Of a DNA stretch of 35,314 nt, positions 10,591-19,622 are shown piece after piece. The DNA comes from Halomonas sp. (lineage in GTDB: Bacteria > Pseudomonadota > Gammaproteobacteria > Pseudomonadales > Halomonadaceae). The stretch is from NCBI GenBank assembly GCA_003552795.1, contig PUOM01000079.1, positions 1 to 35,314 of the forward strand, written 5' to 3'. Position 1 is the first letter of the stretch. Every line of letters begins with the position of its first letter. The notes beneath the pieces were generated by a model that saw nothing but the letters and a program-made list of their open reading frames with translations, did not search any database and was not told the DNA's origin. A program made the position numbers and the translations under genes.

Positions 10591-10783
10591 GCTGGCCCCT
10601 TCGGGGAGCTGTAAGCTTTAAGCTGTAAGAAAAACCTCCCCTGCTTCGTCGGGAGCTGGAAGCAAAGTCTTGACCCAAGCGGAGGAGGTTTCATGCTGCC
10701 TTCCAGCTTCCAGCTTCCAGCTTCCAGCTTCCAGCTTCCAGCTTCCAGCTTCCAGCTTCCAGCTTCCAGCTTTCAGCTTTCAA
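10585..10783. repeat. Inverted arrays of heptanucleotide repeats (CTGNAAG left, CTTNCAG right)
   Basis: Left: CTGTAAG 10585-10591 and 10609-10615, CTTTAAG 10616-10622, CTGTAAG 10623-10629, CTGGAAG 10656-10662. Right: ten perfect CTTCCAG units 10700-10769, then CTTTCAG 10770-10776 and CTTTCAA 10777-10783. Inner inverted repeat AAACCTCC 10632-10639 / GGAGGTTT 10684-10691. Confidence 0.9.
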
Positions 10784-11210
10784 GCAGGAAGGTGACCGGC
10801 CCGTCGTTGACCAGCGAGACCTCCATGTTGGCTGCGAATTCGCCACTCTCCACCTTGGGCCAGGCCGCCTCGGCCCGCTCCAGCAGGAGGTGGAAGAGCC
10901 GGTGGCCCTCGTCGGGCGGCGCGGCGCTGGAGAAGCTGGGCCGCAGCCCCTTGCGGGTATCCGCTGCCAGGGTGAACTGGGAGACCAGTAGCAGGCCGCC
11001 GTCGACCTGCTGCAGGTCGAGGTTCATCTTGCCGTCGGCGTCGCCGAATACCCGATAGTGCAGCAGCTTGTGCAGCAGCCGGTCGATGGCGGCCTCGTCA
11101 TCGTCCTTTTCCACTCCCACCAGGGCCAGCAGCCCGTGGCCGATGGCGCCCACGGTGCGCCCCTCCACGGCCACGCTGGCCCGAGTGACCCGCTGGATCA
11201 GTGCCTTCAT
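10773..11210 (-). CDS. dtd: D-aminoacyl-tRNA deacylase
   Basis: [17 protein letters not shown] start, [12 protein letters not shown]-terminal [13 protein letters not shown]; 145 aa. Confidence 0.97.
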   Translation of the reverse strand: MKALIQRVTRASVAVEGRTVGAIGHGLLALVGVEKDDDEAAIDRLLHKLLHYRVFGDADGKMNLDLQQVDGGLLLVSQFTLAADTRKGLRPSFSSAAPPDEGHRLFHLLLERAEAAWPKVESGEFAANMEVSLVNDGPVTFLLES

Positions 11211-11284
11211 GCCTGCTCTCCCTGAGGTTTCCCGGCGCCGGAGTCCGGCATGCCAGACCCCGGATGCCTCGGTAGTTGTGCCGA

Positions 11285-12130
11285 TTACCAGGCGCGGCAG
11301 AGCATGATATCGCAGTGGGGCTCGGCCAGCAGCTGCTCGGTGATATGGCTCTGACGCCCCAGCTGGCCGCGGCTGCCCAGGGCCAGCAGGTCCGGTGGCT
11401 GGCGGCGCAGCCGGGTCATCAGGACTTCCAGGGGCTCGCCCTGCTCCAGCACCAGCTCCAGGTCCGGCACGTCGTCGAGCTCGGCCATCAGCTGCTCGGT
11501 CTCGCGCTCGAGCTGGATGCGCAGACGCGCCACTTCACGATCCCGCCAGCGGGCATAGTCGCCGTCGGAGCCCAGCTCGCGCTCGCCGGGAATGTCCCAG
11601 GCGTGCAGCAGGGTGAGGCGCGCCTCGGGGAAGCGCTTGAGGGTCTCGCGCAGGGTGTGGCGCGAAGTCAGCGAGAAGTCCACCGGCACCAGGATCTCAC
11701 GCCACTCCTGGCTCGCCAGATGGCTCACCGTGAGCACCGGGCAGGGAGCGCTGCGCAGCACCCGCGCCAGGGTGGTGCCGGCGACGAGATCGGGCTGGCC
11801 GCGCTTGCGGTGGGCGCCCAGCACGATCATGTCCACCTCCCGCTCGTGGGCCTCGCGAATGATCTCGGCGTAGGGGGAGCCGACCACCGTCTGCATCAGC
11901 ACCTGGGGCTCGGGCAGGGCATAATCCTCGCGGATATCGGTCAGCGTCGCCTGCATGTCGGCGACCACGGCCTCCTCCAGGTCGTGGAGTACCCGTCGCG
12001 GCAGATAGGGATCGAGCACGTGGATCACGTCCAGACGGGCGCCCTGCTCACCGGCCAGGCGCAGGGCCCGGGCGAAGGCGGCGCGGTTCTCGGCCGAGAG
12101 GTCGCAGGCGAACAGCAGGGTCTGGGGCAT
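11285..12130 (-). CDS. Tandem-domain universal stress protein
   Basis: Two UspA-like domains ([15 protein letters not shown]...[12 protein letters not shown] and [13 protein letters not shown]...[12 protein letters not shown]). Start MPQTLLF at 12130. Confidence 0.88.
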   Translation of the reverse strand: MPQTLLFACDLSAENRAAFARALRLAGEQGARLDVIHVLDPYLPRRVLHDLEEAVVADMQATLTDIREDYALPEPQVLMQTVVGSPYAEIIREAHEREVDMIVLGAHRKRGQPDLVAGTTLARVLRSAPCPVLTVSHLASQEWREILVPVDFSLTSRHTLRETLKRFPEARLTLLHAWDIPGERELGSDGDYARWRDREVARLRIQLERETEQLMAELDDVPDLELVLEQGEPLEVLMTRLRRQPPDLLALGSRGQLGRQSHITEQLLAEPHCDIMLCRAW

Positions 12131-12216
12131 GGTGGCGGTCTCCGCTTCCAGGAAGGTAAGACCTTCAGGATGGGAGGCCGGCGCCGCCCCTGCAAGGGAC
12201 AAAGCGCCGGAAAGGG

Positions 12217-13044
12217 CTACCACCAGGCGTGGAAGTGGTGGACCGGGCCGCGCCCCTGACCCACGTCAAGCCGTCGGCTCGCGGCCAGTGCCTCACCCAG
12301 CCACCGCTTGGCACCCGCCACCGCCTCGGGCAGCGAGTCGCCCCGGGCCAGGCGGGCGGCGATGGCAGAGGAGAGGGTGCAGCCGGTGCCGTGGAGGTTG
12401 GCGGTGTCGACTCGAGCGCCCTCCACCCAGAGCGCCTCTGCGGGGGTGATCAGCAGGTCGGGGCACTCCTCTCCGCCAAGGTGACCGCCCTTGAGCAGGG
12501 TGGCGCCGGCGCCCAGGGCCCGCAGCGCAGGGGCCAGGGCCCACATCGCATCGCGATCGCCCGGTGTCGGAACCTCCAGCAGCACCGCCGCCTCCGGCAG
12601 GTTGGGGGTGATCAGGTCGGCCAGCGGCACCAGCACCTCGCGCACGGCGCGGATGCCGGCGTCGTCCACCAGGATGTCGCCGCTCTTGGCCACCATCACC
12701 GGGTCGAGTACCACCCAGCGCGGGCGGCGTCGGGTCAGCGCCTCGCGGATCACCTCGGCCACCTCCCGGCTTGCCACCATGCCGATCTTCACCGCATCGA
12801 TGCGCACGTCATCGAGCAGGGTCTCGAGCTGGACCGCGATGAAGTCGGCCGGGACGGGGTGCACACCGCGGACGCCACAGGTGTTCTGGGCGGTCAGGGC
12901 GGTGATCACGCTGGTACCATAGGCGCCCAGCGCAGAGAGGGTCTTGAGGTCGGCCTGGATGCCGGCGCCGCCGCTGGGGTCGGAGCCGGCGACGGTGAGA
13001 ACGTTGGCAATCATGGGCTTGGGAGTCGAACGAGAATCGGTCAT
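12217..13044 (-). CDS. thiD: Bifunctional hydroxymethylpyrimidine kinase/phosphomethylpyrimidine kinase
   Basis: NVLTVAGSDPSGGAGIQADLKTLSALGAYGTSVITALTAQNT; WVVLDPVMVAKSGD; LHGTGCTLSSAIAA. Start assigned to MTDSRSTP at 13044, not the longer ORF start. Confidence 0.95.
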   Translation of the reverse strand: MTDSRSTPKPMIANVLTVAGSDPSGGAGIQADLKTLSALGAYGTSVITALTAQNTCGVRGVHPVPADFIAVQLETLLDDVRIDAVKIGMVASREVAEVIREALTRRRPRWVVLDPVMVAKSGDILVDDAGIRAVREVLVPLADLITPNLPEAAVLLEVPTPGDRDAMWALAPALRALGAGATLLKGGHLGGEECPDLLITPAEALWVEGARVDTANLHGTGCTLSSAIAARLARGDSLPEAVAGAKRWLGEALAASRRLDVGQGRGPVHHFHAWW

Positions 13045-13068
13045 GCGGTTACCTGACAAGAAACGATC

Positions 13069-13500
13069 ATGCTGAGCCTGTTTGTGGTGGCCCTGGTCAG
13101 CGCCACCCTGCTGCCGGGGGGCTCCGAAGTCTGGCTGGCCCGGCTGTGGTGCCTGGGGGAGCCGGCCCTGGTCCTGTGGGCGGTGGCCACCGCGGGCAAT
13201 ACCCTGGGCAGCCTGATCAACGTCTGGATGGGGCGCTATGCGCGCCGCTTCCAGGACCGGCGCTGGTTTCCCGCCTCCCCGGTGGGGCTGGCACGGGCCG
13301 AGCGCTGGTACTTCCGCTTCGGCGAATGGAGCCTGCTCCTCTCCTGGGCGCCGGTGGTGGGCGACCCGCTCACCGTGCTGGCCGGCGTCTTCCGGCTGCC
13401 CTGGTGGCGGGCCATCCTGCTGATCACCCTGGCCAAGGGGGCGCGCTATGCGGTGGTGCTGCTGCTGGCCCAGCAGTGGCTGGCGCCCCTCTGCCAATAA
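13069..13500 (+). CDS. YqaA family (DedA/SNARE-associated-like) small membrane protein
   Basis: NTLGSLINVWMGRYARRF, RAERWYFRFGEWSLLLSWAPVVGDPLTVLAGVFRLPWWRA; divergent from thiD. Confidence 0.85.
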   Translation: MLSLFVVALVSATLLPGGSEVWLARLWCLGEPALVLWAVATAGNTLGSLINVWMGRYARRFQDRRWFPASPVGLARAERWYFRFGEWSLLLSWAPVVGDPLTVLAGVFRLPWWRAILLITLAKGARYAVVLLLAQQWLAPLCQ

Positions 13501-13549
13501 GCCAGCCCAGGGCCGTGCATGAAACGTCGTCGTGCACAGACGGCTCGTG

Positions 13550-14965
13550 CTAGAGCACCGAGGGCAGCCAGGTGGCCAGCCCCGGCATCAGCGCCAGCGC
13601 CAGCAGCATGGCGAGCTGCATGCCGATAAAGGGGATCACTCCCCGGTAGATGGCCGAGGTGGGCACGGACTCCGGCGTGACGCCGCGCAGATAGAAGAGC
13701 GCGAAGCCGAAGGGCGGCGTCAGAAAGGAGGTCTGCAGGTTCACCGCGATCATGATGCCGAGCCAGATCGGGTCGATTCCCATGGCCAGCAGCACCGGCC
13801 CGACGATGGGCACCACCACGAAGGTGATCTCGATGAAGTCGAGGATAAAGCCGAGCAGGAAGATCACCAGCATCACCACCAGAGTGGCGCCCACCACGCC
13901 GCCGGGCAGCGCCTCGAACAGCTCGACGACCAGCTCCTCGCCGCCGAAGGCGCGGAACACCAGCGAGAAGAGCGCCGCGCCGATCAGAATCAGGAACACC
14001 ATGCTGGTGACCTGGGTGGTGGAACGCACCACCTCGCGCAGCACCGGCACGCTCAGGCGGCGGTTGGCCGCGGCCAGCACGAAGGCGCCGAAGGCGCCCA
14101 CCGCCGAGGCTTCGGTGGGGGTCGCGAAACCGCCCAGGATGGAGCCGAGCACGGCGACGATCAGCAGCACAGGGGGCATCAGCCCCTTGAGCAGCAGCGG
14201 CCAGATGCTGCCGGTATGGCCCAGCTCCTTCATCAGGGAGTCGCGGTCCGCCGGCGGAGCGGACTCGGGCTTCAGCCAGGCGGTGATCACCAGGTAGAGG
14301 ATATAGGCGCCCACCAGCAGCAGGCCCGGCACCAGGGCGCCGATGAAGAGATCCCCCACCGAGAGGGTGCGCGGGCTCCACACCCCCATGGAGAGCTGGG
14401 CCTGCTGGTAGGCGTTGTTGAGCACGTCGCCCAGCAGTACCAGGGCAATGGAGGGCGGAATGATCTGGCCCAGGGTGCCGGTGGCGCAGATGCTGCCGGT
14501 GGCAAGCGACGGCGCATAGCCCCGCTTGAGCATGGTGGGCAGCGATAGCAGTCCCATGGTCACCACGGTGGCGCCGACGATGCCGGTGGAGGCCGCCAGC
14601 AGCATGCCCACCAGCACCACGGCGATGCCGAGCCCGCCGCGCAGGGCGCCGAAGGCCAGCGACATGGCGTCGAGCAGTGTCTCGGCGATCCGCGACTTCT
14701 CCAGCAGGACGCCCATCAGCACGAACAGCGGCACCGCCAGCAGCGTCTGGTTGGTCATGATGCCGTAGAGGCGGTTGGGCATGGCGCCCAGGTAGCGTGT
14801 CTCGAAGGGCACCGGCACGCCCAGCTGGATCAGCACATAGCCGATGCCGGCGAAGATAAGGGCGGTACCGGCCAGCGACAGCGCCACCGGGTAGCCCAGC
14901 ATCAGCACGCCACAGACGGCGGCGAACATCACCAGCGGCATGAACTCGAGGAGAGTGGCGAGCAT
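13550..14965 (-). CDS. TRAP transporter large permease (DctM family)
   Basis: 471 aa polytopic; IPPSIALVLLGDVL, ATPTEASAVGAFGAF, TPPFGFALFYLRGV. Confidence 0.93.
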   Translation of the reverse strand: MLATLLEFMPLVMFAAVCGVLMLGYPVALSLAGTALIFAGIGYVLIQLGVPVPFETRYLGAMPNRLYGIMTNQTLLAVPLFVLMGVLLEKSRIAETLLDAMSLAFGALRGGLGIAVVLVGMLLAASTGIVGATVVTMGLLSLPTMLKRGYAPSLATGSICATGTLGQIIPPSIALVLLGDVLNNAYQQAQLSMGVWSPRTLSVGDLFIGALVPGLLLVGAYILYLVITAWLKPESAPPADRDSLMKELGHTGSIWPLLLKGLMPPVLLIVAVLGSILGGFATPTEASAVGAFGAFVLAAANRRLSVPVLREVVRSTTQVTSMVFLILIGAALFSLVFRAFGGEELVVELFEALPGGVVGATLVVMLVIFLLGFILDFIEITFVVVPIVGPVLLAMGIDPIWLGIMIAVNLQTSFLTPPFGFALFYLRGVTPESVPTSAIYRGVIPFIGMQLAMLLALALMPGLATWLPSVL

Positions 14966-15513
14966 TACAGGAGTTCCTCATGCTGCGGGGTGTCGTTGGG
15001 CAGTCGGTGGCGGATGATCATCACTTGGCGGATCAGCTGGGCGATGCCCTGGATCAGCAGCAGCGCCATCATCACCAGGATCAGGGTCTTGAGCAGGTAG
15101 ACGCCGGGGATGCCGCCGTCCGGCGAGCGCTCCAGGATCGCCCAGCTGCTGCGCACGTAGGCGAAGCTGCCGATGGCGATGAAGAGCACCACCGGAATCA
15201 GCAGGAAGAGTGTGCCGCAGAGGTCGACCCAGGCGCGGCCGCGGGCCGACATGCGCCGATAGAAAATATCCACGCGAACGTGGCCGTCGCGGCGCAGGGT
15301 CCAGGCGGCACCCAGCATGAAGACGGCGGCATGCATGTACATCACGGATTCCTGCATCACGGTGCTGTGGATGCTGAACACGTAGCGCATTACCACGATG
15401 GCGAACTGCACCAGCATCATAAGGATCACCAGCCAGGCAATGCCGGTGCCGATGCGATCGGTAAAGGCGTCCAGGCCACGGAGCAGGGCCGGTTCGCGGG
15501 CGGGGGAGGTCAT
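14965..15513 (-). CDS. TRAP transporter small permease (DctQ family)
   Basis: 182 aa, four TM, AAWTLRRDGHVRVDIFYRRMSARGRAWVDL; overlaps the large permease start. Confidence 0.92.
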   Translation of the reverse strand: MTSPAREPALLRGLDAFTDRIGTGIAWLVILMMLVQFAIVVMRYVFSIHSTVMQESVMYMHAAVFMLGAAWTLRRDGHVRVDIFYRRMSARGRAWVDLCGTLFLLIPVVLFIAIGSFAYVRSSWAILERSPDGGIPGVYLLKTLILVMMALLLIQGIAQLIRQVMIIRHRLPNDTPQHEELL

Positions 15514-15595
15514 GGGAACTCTCGTGCTGAAGCGGAAACGACGGGCATCATCGCCGATTCGACGATGATCGTCATCCCCGGGGCCTCAACGGCGT

Positions 15596-16435
15596 CTAGG
15601 CGTCTTCGTTTCTCAGCCTGGCGGTCAGCACCTGCAGACAGGCAGGGGGGAGCTGCAGGTCCACGGCGATCGGCAGATGATCCGAGAAGAGGTGGTCGAG
15701 CACCCGCACCTCGGCGGCCTGGAGCGAGTTCGAGAGCAGGATGTGATCCAGCGCCCGGCGCGGCTGCCAGGAGGGGTAGCTGAGCAGCGGGCGCACCGGA
15801 TGCAGCGGCAGCGAGGCGCAGAAGCGCTGATGGCCGTGGAGCTGTTCGGGGGTGCAGTTGAGGTCGCCCATGACCACCACGTGGCGCAGCGGCTGAATGA
15901 TCTCGGAGAGATAGTCGAGCTGGCGCACCCGGGTCCGATGCCCCAGCGCGAGGTGGGCCACGAAGAGGTGCAGGGCGTCGGGACCCTCGCCGAAGCGGGC
16001 GTGGATGGCGCCGCGTCCGGGCAGGGTGCCCGGCAGGCGGTGCTCCTCGATCTGATTGGGGGTCAGTCGCGACAGCAGCCCGTTGCTGTGCTGGGCGATG
16101 CGGCCGAGGTTGCGGTTGAGCTGCTGGAAGTGGTGCGGGAAGCCTCCGCGGCTGGCCAGGTACTCCACCTGATTGACGTTGCTGGAGCGGAAGCTGCCGC
16201 CGTCGACTTCCTGCAGGCCGACGATATCGAAGCGGCCCAGTACTTCGCTGACCATGTTGAGCCGCCGCTGGCGCGTGGGGTGCGGCAGCAGATGCTGCCA
16301 GCTGCGGGTCAGGTAGTGGTGGTAGGCGGAGGTCTGGATGCCCACCTGCAGATTGAAGGTGAGCAGCTTCAGGTGGCCGCCCTCCAGGGGCGGCGTCCTT
16401 GCCTCGGCAAGATGCGACATGTCAGCTGTCACCAC
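15596..16435 (-). CDS. Endonuclease/exonuclease/phosphatase family protein
   Basis: LLTFNLQVGIQT, DIVGLQEVDGGSFRSSN, VVVMGDLNCTP, HILLSNS, FSDHLPIAVDL. Start could be 16420 (MSHLAEAR). Confidence 0.9.
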   Translation of the reverse strand: MVTADMSHLAEARTPPLEGGHLKLLTFNLQVGIQTSAYHHYLTRSWQHLLPHPTRQRRLNMVSEVLGRFDIVGLQEVDGGSFRSSNVNQVEYLASRGGFPHHFQQLNRNLGRIAQHSNGLLSRLTPNQIEEHRLPGTLPGRGAIHARFGEGPDALHLFVAHLALGHRTRVRQLDYLSEIIQPLRHVVVMGDLNCTPEQLHGHQRFCASLPLHPVRPLLSYPSWQPRRALDHILLSNSLQAAEVRVLDHLFSDHLPIAVDLQLPPACLQVLTARLRNEDA

Positions 16436-17057
16436 GCTCCTCGCGAACCTTGTCGATCAGCGCGTCGGCGATCTGCGGCATGTTGGCGAGACTGCCGGCC
16501 CCGCTGGGGGTGACCAGATAGCGGCCATCGATCACCAGCGCCGGAACGCCCGTCAGGCGCATGTCGCGCAGTCGCGCGTGGGCCTGGTTGACCTTGCTCT
16601 TGACGGCGAAGGAGCCGAGTGCCTGGCGGGCCTCCTCCTCGCTGACGCCGTAGTCGCTGAAGAAGTCGGCCAGCTCCTCGGGCTCGGTCAGGGGGCGGTT
16701 CTGCTGATGGACGGCGGCGAAGAAGTCGGCGTGGATCGCCTCGACAATGCCCAGCTCTTCGGCGGCGTAGAAGGCCGCCGCGTGCTTGTTCCAGTCGCCG
16801 CCCATGGTCCCGGGCAAGTGCTCCACGCTGACGTCATCCTCCAGGGTCTCGTACCAGGCGGTGATCGGCTCCTGCAGGTTGTAGCAGTGGGGGCAGCCGT
16901 ACCAGAACGCCTCGATGACCTCGATCTGGCCCTCTTCGACGCGGGTCTCGACGGGCTGGGGCAGCACCTCGTAGTGCTGGCCCTCGACCAGCGGGGAAGC
17001 GGTGGCCAGGCTCGAGAAGCCGAGGCCGGCGAGGGCGAACATCAGGGGCTTGAACAT
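16422..17057 (-). CDS. dsbA: Thiol:disulfide interchange protein DsbA
   Basis: Signal peptide MFKPLMFALAGLGFSSLATA; EAFWYGCPHCYNLQEP (CPHC active site); GVPALVIDGRYLV cis-Pro region. Confidence 0.95.
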   Translation of the reverse strand: MFKPLMFALAGLGFSSLATASPLVEGQHYEVLPQPVETRVEEGQIEVIEAFWYGCPHCYNLQEPITAWYETLEDDVSVEHLPGTMGGDWNKHAAAFYAAEELGIVEAIHADFFAAVHQQNRPLTEPEELADFFSDYGVSEEEARQALGSFAVKSKVNQAHARLRDMRLTGVPALVIDGRYLVTPSGAGSLANMPQIADALIDKVREERGDS

Positions 17058-17163
17058 CGTTGACTCTCTCCTTGAAGGGTCCGGGGGACCGACGTCGCTG
17101 CCTTTGAGCCCGTTCCAGCCCGAGGGTTCCATGGCGCATGGCGAGCAGGGGCGACAAGACAAC

Positions 17164-17187
17164 CAGGGCGGCCCGCGGGCCGCCCTG
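17164..17187 (-). terminator. Perfect 24-bp palindrome downstream of cytochrome c4 (likely terminator)
   Basis: CAGGGCGGCCCGCGGGCCGCCCTG, then TTGTCTTGTC on the minus strand; between the cytochrome c4 stop and dsbA start. Confidence 0.6.
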
Positions 17188-17215
17188 ATAGATGGCTGAT
17201 ACGGCGGGCCTGGCC

Positions 17216-17842
17216 TCAGTGCAGGCCGTATACGTAGTTAGCCACGGCTTCCATGTCGTCATCGCTCATCTTGGCGGCGATGTCGCGCATGATATTGGCC
17301 GGATCGTTGTCGCGCTCGCTGGCGGCGAAGTCCTGCAGCGTGGAGACCGTGTACTCCACGAACTGTCCGGACAGGGCCGGGTAGACCGCACTGCCGATGC
17401 CTTCCCCGGTGGGGGTGTGGCAGGCGGCGCAGGCGGGGATGCCCTTGGCCATGTCGCCGGCGCGGTAGAGTTCCTCACCGCGGGCCAGCTGCTCGGCGTT
17501 ATCATCGGGGTCTACCTGGCCCAGATTGGCATCCTGCTCGGCGTAGAACTTGGCCACATCCCAGGCGTCCTGGTCCGAGAAGTCGTCCACCTGGCCGGCC
17601 ATCTCCGGCACCATGCGGTGGCCGTCGCGGATATCCATGATCTGCTTGGCCGTGTAGGACATCTGCTGGCCGGCGAGATGCGGGAAGGAGGCCGAGGGGC
17701 TGATGCCCTCCTGGCCGTGACAGGCGGCGCAGGTCTGTGCCTTTTCGGCGCCTGCGGCCGCATCGGCGTCGGCCTCCAGGTCGGCGTGGGCGGCGCCGAC
17801 GGCGCCCATGGTAATTGCCAGGCTTGCCAGTAACTTTCTCAT
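17216..17842 (-). CDS. Dihaem cytochrome c4
   Basis: Signal peptide and two CxxCH motifs (CAACHGQEG, CAACHTPTG); 208 aa. Confidence 0.95.
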   Translation of the reverse strand: MRKLLASLAITMGAVGAAHADLEADADAAAGAEKAQTCAACHGQEGISPSASFPHLAGQQMSYTAKQIMDIRDGHRMVPEMAGQVDDFSDQDAWDVAKFYAEQDANLGQVDPDDNAEQLARGEELYRAGDMAKGIPACAACHTPTGEGIGSAVYPALSGQFVEYTVSTLQDFAASERDNDPANIMRDIAAKMSDDDMEAVANYVYGLH

Positions 17843-18038
17843 CGCTAATCCACTATGCCGTTACGTTATTGACCGGTACGTACCCTGGGTGCCGCCCGGT
17901 TCGAGAGGGGGAACCAGCATCAAGACATCCTATGCTCCAGATCGGCTGGTTCGCGGACGTCGAGGGCGCGGTGGTACACTAGCGTGACCCCGGGTCGCAG
18001 ACAAAAGACACTGTATTATACCGAATCACCCCGGCGGC

Positions 18039-18698
18039 GTGAATGCAAGCCGCGCCCCGTCTCCCTTCGACTATCGTCAGGATGTCATCGCCATGGCGCG
18101 ACTCAACTATCAGACCGCCCGCTTTCTCACCAGCGCCCCTACCCTGGCCCAGTGTCCGCCGGACAGCGGCGCCGAAGTGGCCTTTGCCGGCCGCTCCAAT
18201 GCCGGCAAGTCCAGCGCCATCAATACCCTGACTCGACAGAAGGCGCTGGCGCGTATCTCCAAGACCCCGGGTCGCACCCAGCTGATCAACTTCTTCACCC
18301 TCGGCGAGGATGCCGCTCGTCGCCTGGTGGATCTGCCCGGCTACGGTTTCGCCAAGGTGCCCGAGCAGGTCAAGCGGGAGTGGCAGCGCCACCTCTCGGA
18401 CTACCTTCAGCGCCGCGCCTCCCTGCGCGGCCTGGTGCTGGTGATGGACGTGCGCCATCCGCTCTCGGAGTTCGACGAGACCCTGCTGGGCTGGGCGGAT
18501 GACAAGGCGATGCCGGTACATATCCTGCTCACCAAGGCCGACAAGCTCAAGCGCGGCGCGGCGGCCAGCGCCCTGCAGCAGGTGCGCTCGCGGCTGCGTG
18601 AGTGGGAGGACCTGGTCAGCATCCAGCTCTTCTCGTCGCTCAAGGGGCAGGGCGTCGAGGAGGCCCATGCGCGCCTCGACGCCTGGCTGATGGACTAG
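18039..18698 (+). CDS. engB: Ribosome biogenesis GTP-binding protein EngB/YsxC/YihA
   Basis: [22 protein letters not shown] (G1), [11 protein letters not shown] (G2), [10 protein letters not shown] (G3), [11 protein letters not shown] (G4). Probable start MARLNYQ at 18093. Confidence 0.96.
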   Translation: MNASRAPSPFDYRQDVIAMARLNYQTARFLTSAPTLAQCPPDSGAEVAFAGRSNAGKSSAINTLTRQKALARISKTPGRTQLINFFTLGEDAARRLVDLPGYGFAKVPEQVKREWQRHLSDYLQRRASLRGLVLVMDVRHPLSEFDETLLGWADDKAMPVHILLTKADKLKRGAAASALQQVRSRLREWEDLVSIQLFSSLKGQGVEEAHARLDAWLMD

Positions 18699-18709
18699 GC
18701 TCCGGCTTC

Positions 18710-18825
18710 CCATGGGGTCAGACCCTGAGGCCTCCCCACGAATAGCCGAATAAAATCAACTGCCTGTCGGTATCTCGGTGCGACTTTGCCAGCGTTGGCG
18801 GGCCCTGAGGGGTCTGGCCCCGTGG
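18710..18825. repeat. Inverted pair of GGGGYCAGACCC-type repeats (REP/BIME- or MITE-like)
   Basis: CCATGGGGTCAGACCCTGAGGCC (18710-18732) versus the reverse complement of GGCCCTGAGGGGTCTGGCCCCGTGG (18801-18825) = CCACGGGGCCAGACCCCTCAGGGCC. Confidence 0.65.
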
Positions 18826-18848
18826 CGGCAGCGACTTGCGCTATCGCA

Positions 18849-19622
18849 CTATCGCCGGCTTTCCAGCCAGCGGATCAGCTCGGGCAGCTCGCGAACGTGG
18901 TCCAGGCGGTGGATGCCGGGGGGGAGGGGGCGGTCGTCGGTACCGATCCAGGCCGCCTGCATGCCCAGTCGCCGCGCCGGCAGGGCGTCCTCCGTCCAGG
19001 AGTCGCCGACGTGCAGTGCCCGCGATGACGGCGCGCCAAGCCGGGCCAGGGCCGCCAGGAAGGGGCGCGGATCGGGCTTGGGGGCGAGCAGCTCGCCGGC
19101 GGCGATGGCCACCGGAAAGTGGCACCCCAGCGGCAGTCGGGAGATCTCCACGTTGCCGTTGGTGATGCTGGCCAGCCGGTAGCGCTGGCCCAGCTCGCTC
19201 AACAGTGCCTCCACCTCGTCGTGGGGCGACACCTCGTGCCTGAGCACCATGAAGCGCTCCATGGCCCGCAGGGCCCAGCCCTCGGCGTGGTCCGGCGCCA
19301 GGCCGTACTCCCCCAGCAGTTCGGTCAGCGCTCGGCGGCGCAGCCAGGTGAAGTCGCCGCGACGCAGCGGGTGCTCGCCGGCCAGGCGACTCCGACGCTC
19401 GATAAATGCCGCCAGCGGGAAGCGCTCGGCGAAGCGGCCGCGGGCCTCCGGATGTCCTGCCGGCGTGCCGCGCCCGCTCAGCTGCGCTTCCAGCCTGCCT
19501 TCAAGCCAGTCGGCCAGGGCCTCATCCAGCCAGGCGTAGTGGCCATCCTCGGTGCGCCGCATCACCCCGCCGTTGTCCCACAGGGTGTCGTCCAGGTCGA
19601 AGGTGATCGCCTCGAGTCTCAC
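18849..19622 (-). CDS. HAD-superfamily hydrolase (YigB-like)
   Basis: AITFDLDDTLWDN motif I; ASITNGN; ALHVGDSWTEDALPARRLGMQAAWI. Confidence 0.9.
   Translation of the reverse strand: MRLEAITFDLDDTLWDNGGVMRRTEDGHYAWLDEALADWLEGRLEAQLSGRGTPAGHPEARGRFAERFPLAAFIERRSRLAGEHPLRRGDFTWLRRRALTELLGEYGLAPDHAEGWALRAMERFMVLRHEVSPHDEVEALLSELGQRYRLASITNGNVEISRLPLGCHFPVAIAAGELLAPKPDPRPFLAALARLGAPSSRALHVGDSWTEDALPARRLGMQAAWIGTDDRPLPPGIHRLDHVRELPELIRWLESRR

Noticed and set aside
10700-10783. CRISPR array interpretation of the heptamer array
   Set aside because: Units are 7 bp, contiguous and without spacers; no cas genes.
12217-13497. Full 426-aa version of the thiD ORF
   Set aside because: The N-terminal extension overlaps yqaA and lacks ThiD homology; the real start is MTDSRSTP at 13044.
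15552-15585. Short inverted repeat ATCATCG...CGATGAT upstream of the DctQ gene
   Set aside because: Only 7-bp arms in a short intergenic region; likely a weak terminator for nothing obvious or chance.
17884-17912. GGTTC...GAACC sequence resembling a tRNA T-arm
   Set aside because: No acceptor, D or anticodon arms found around it; not a tRNA.
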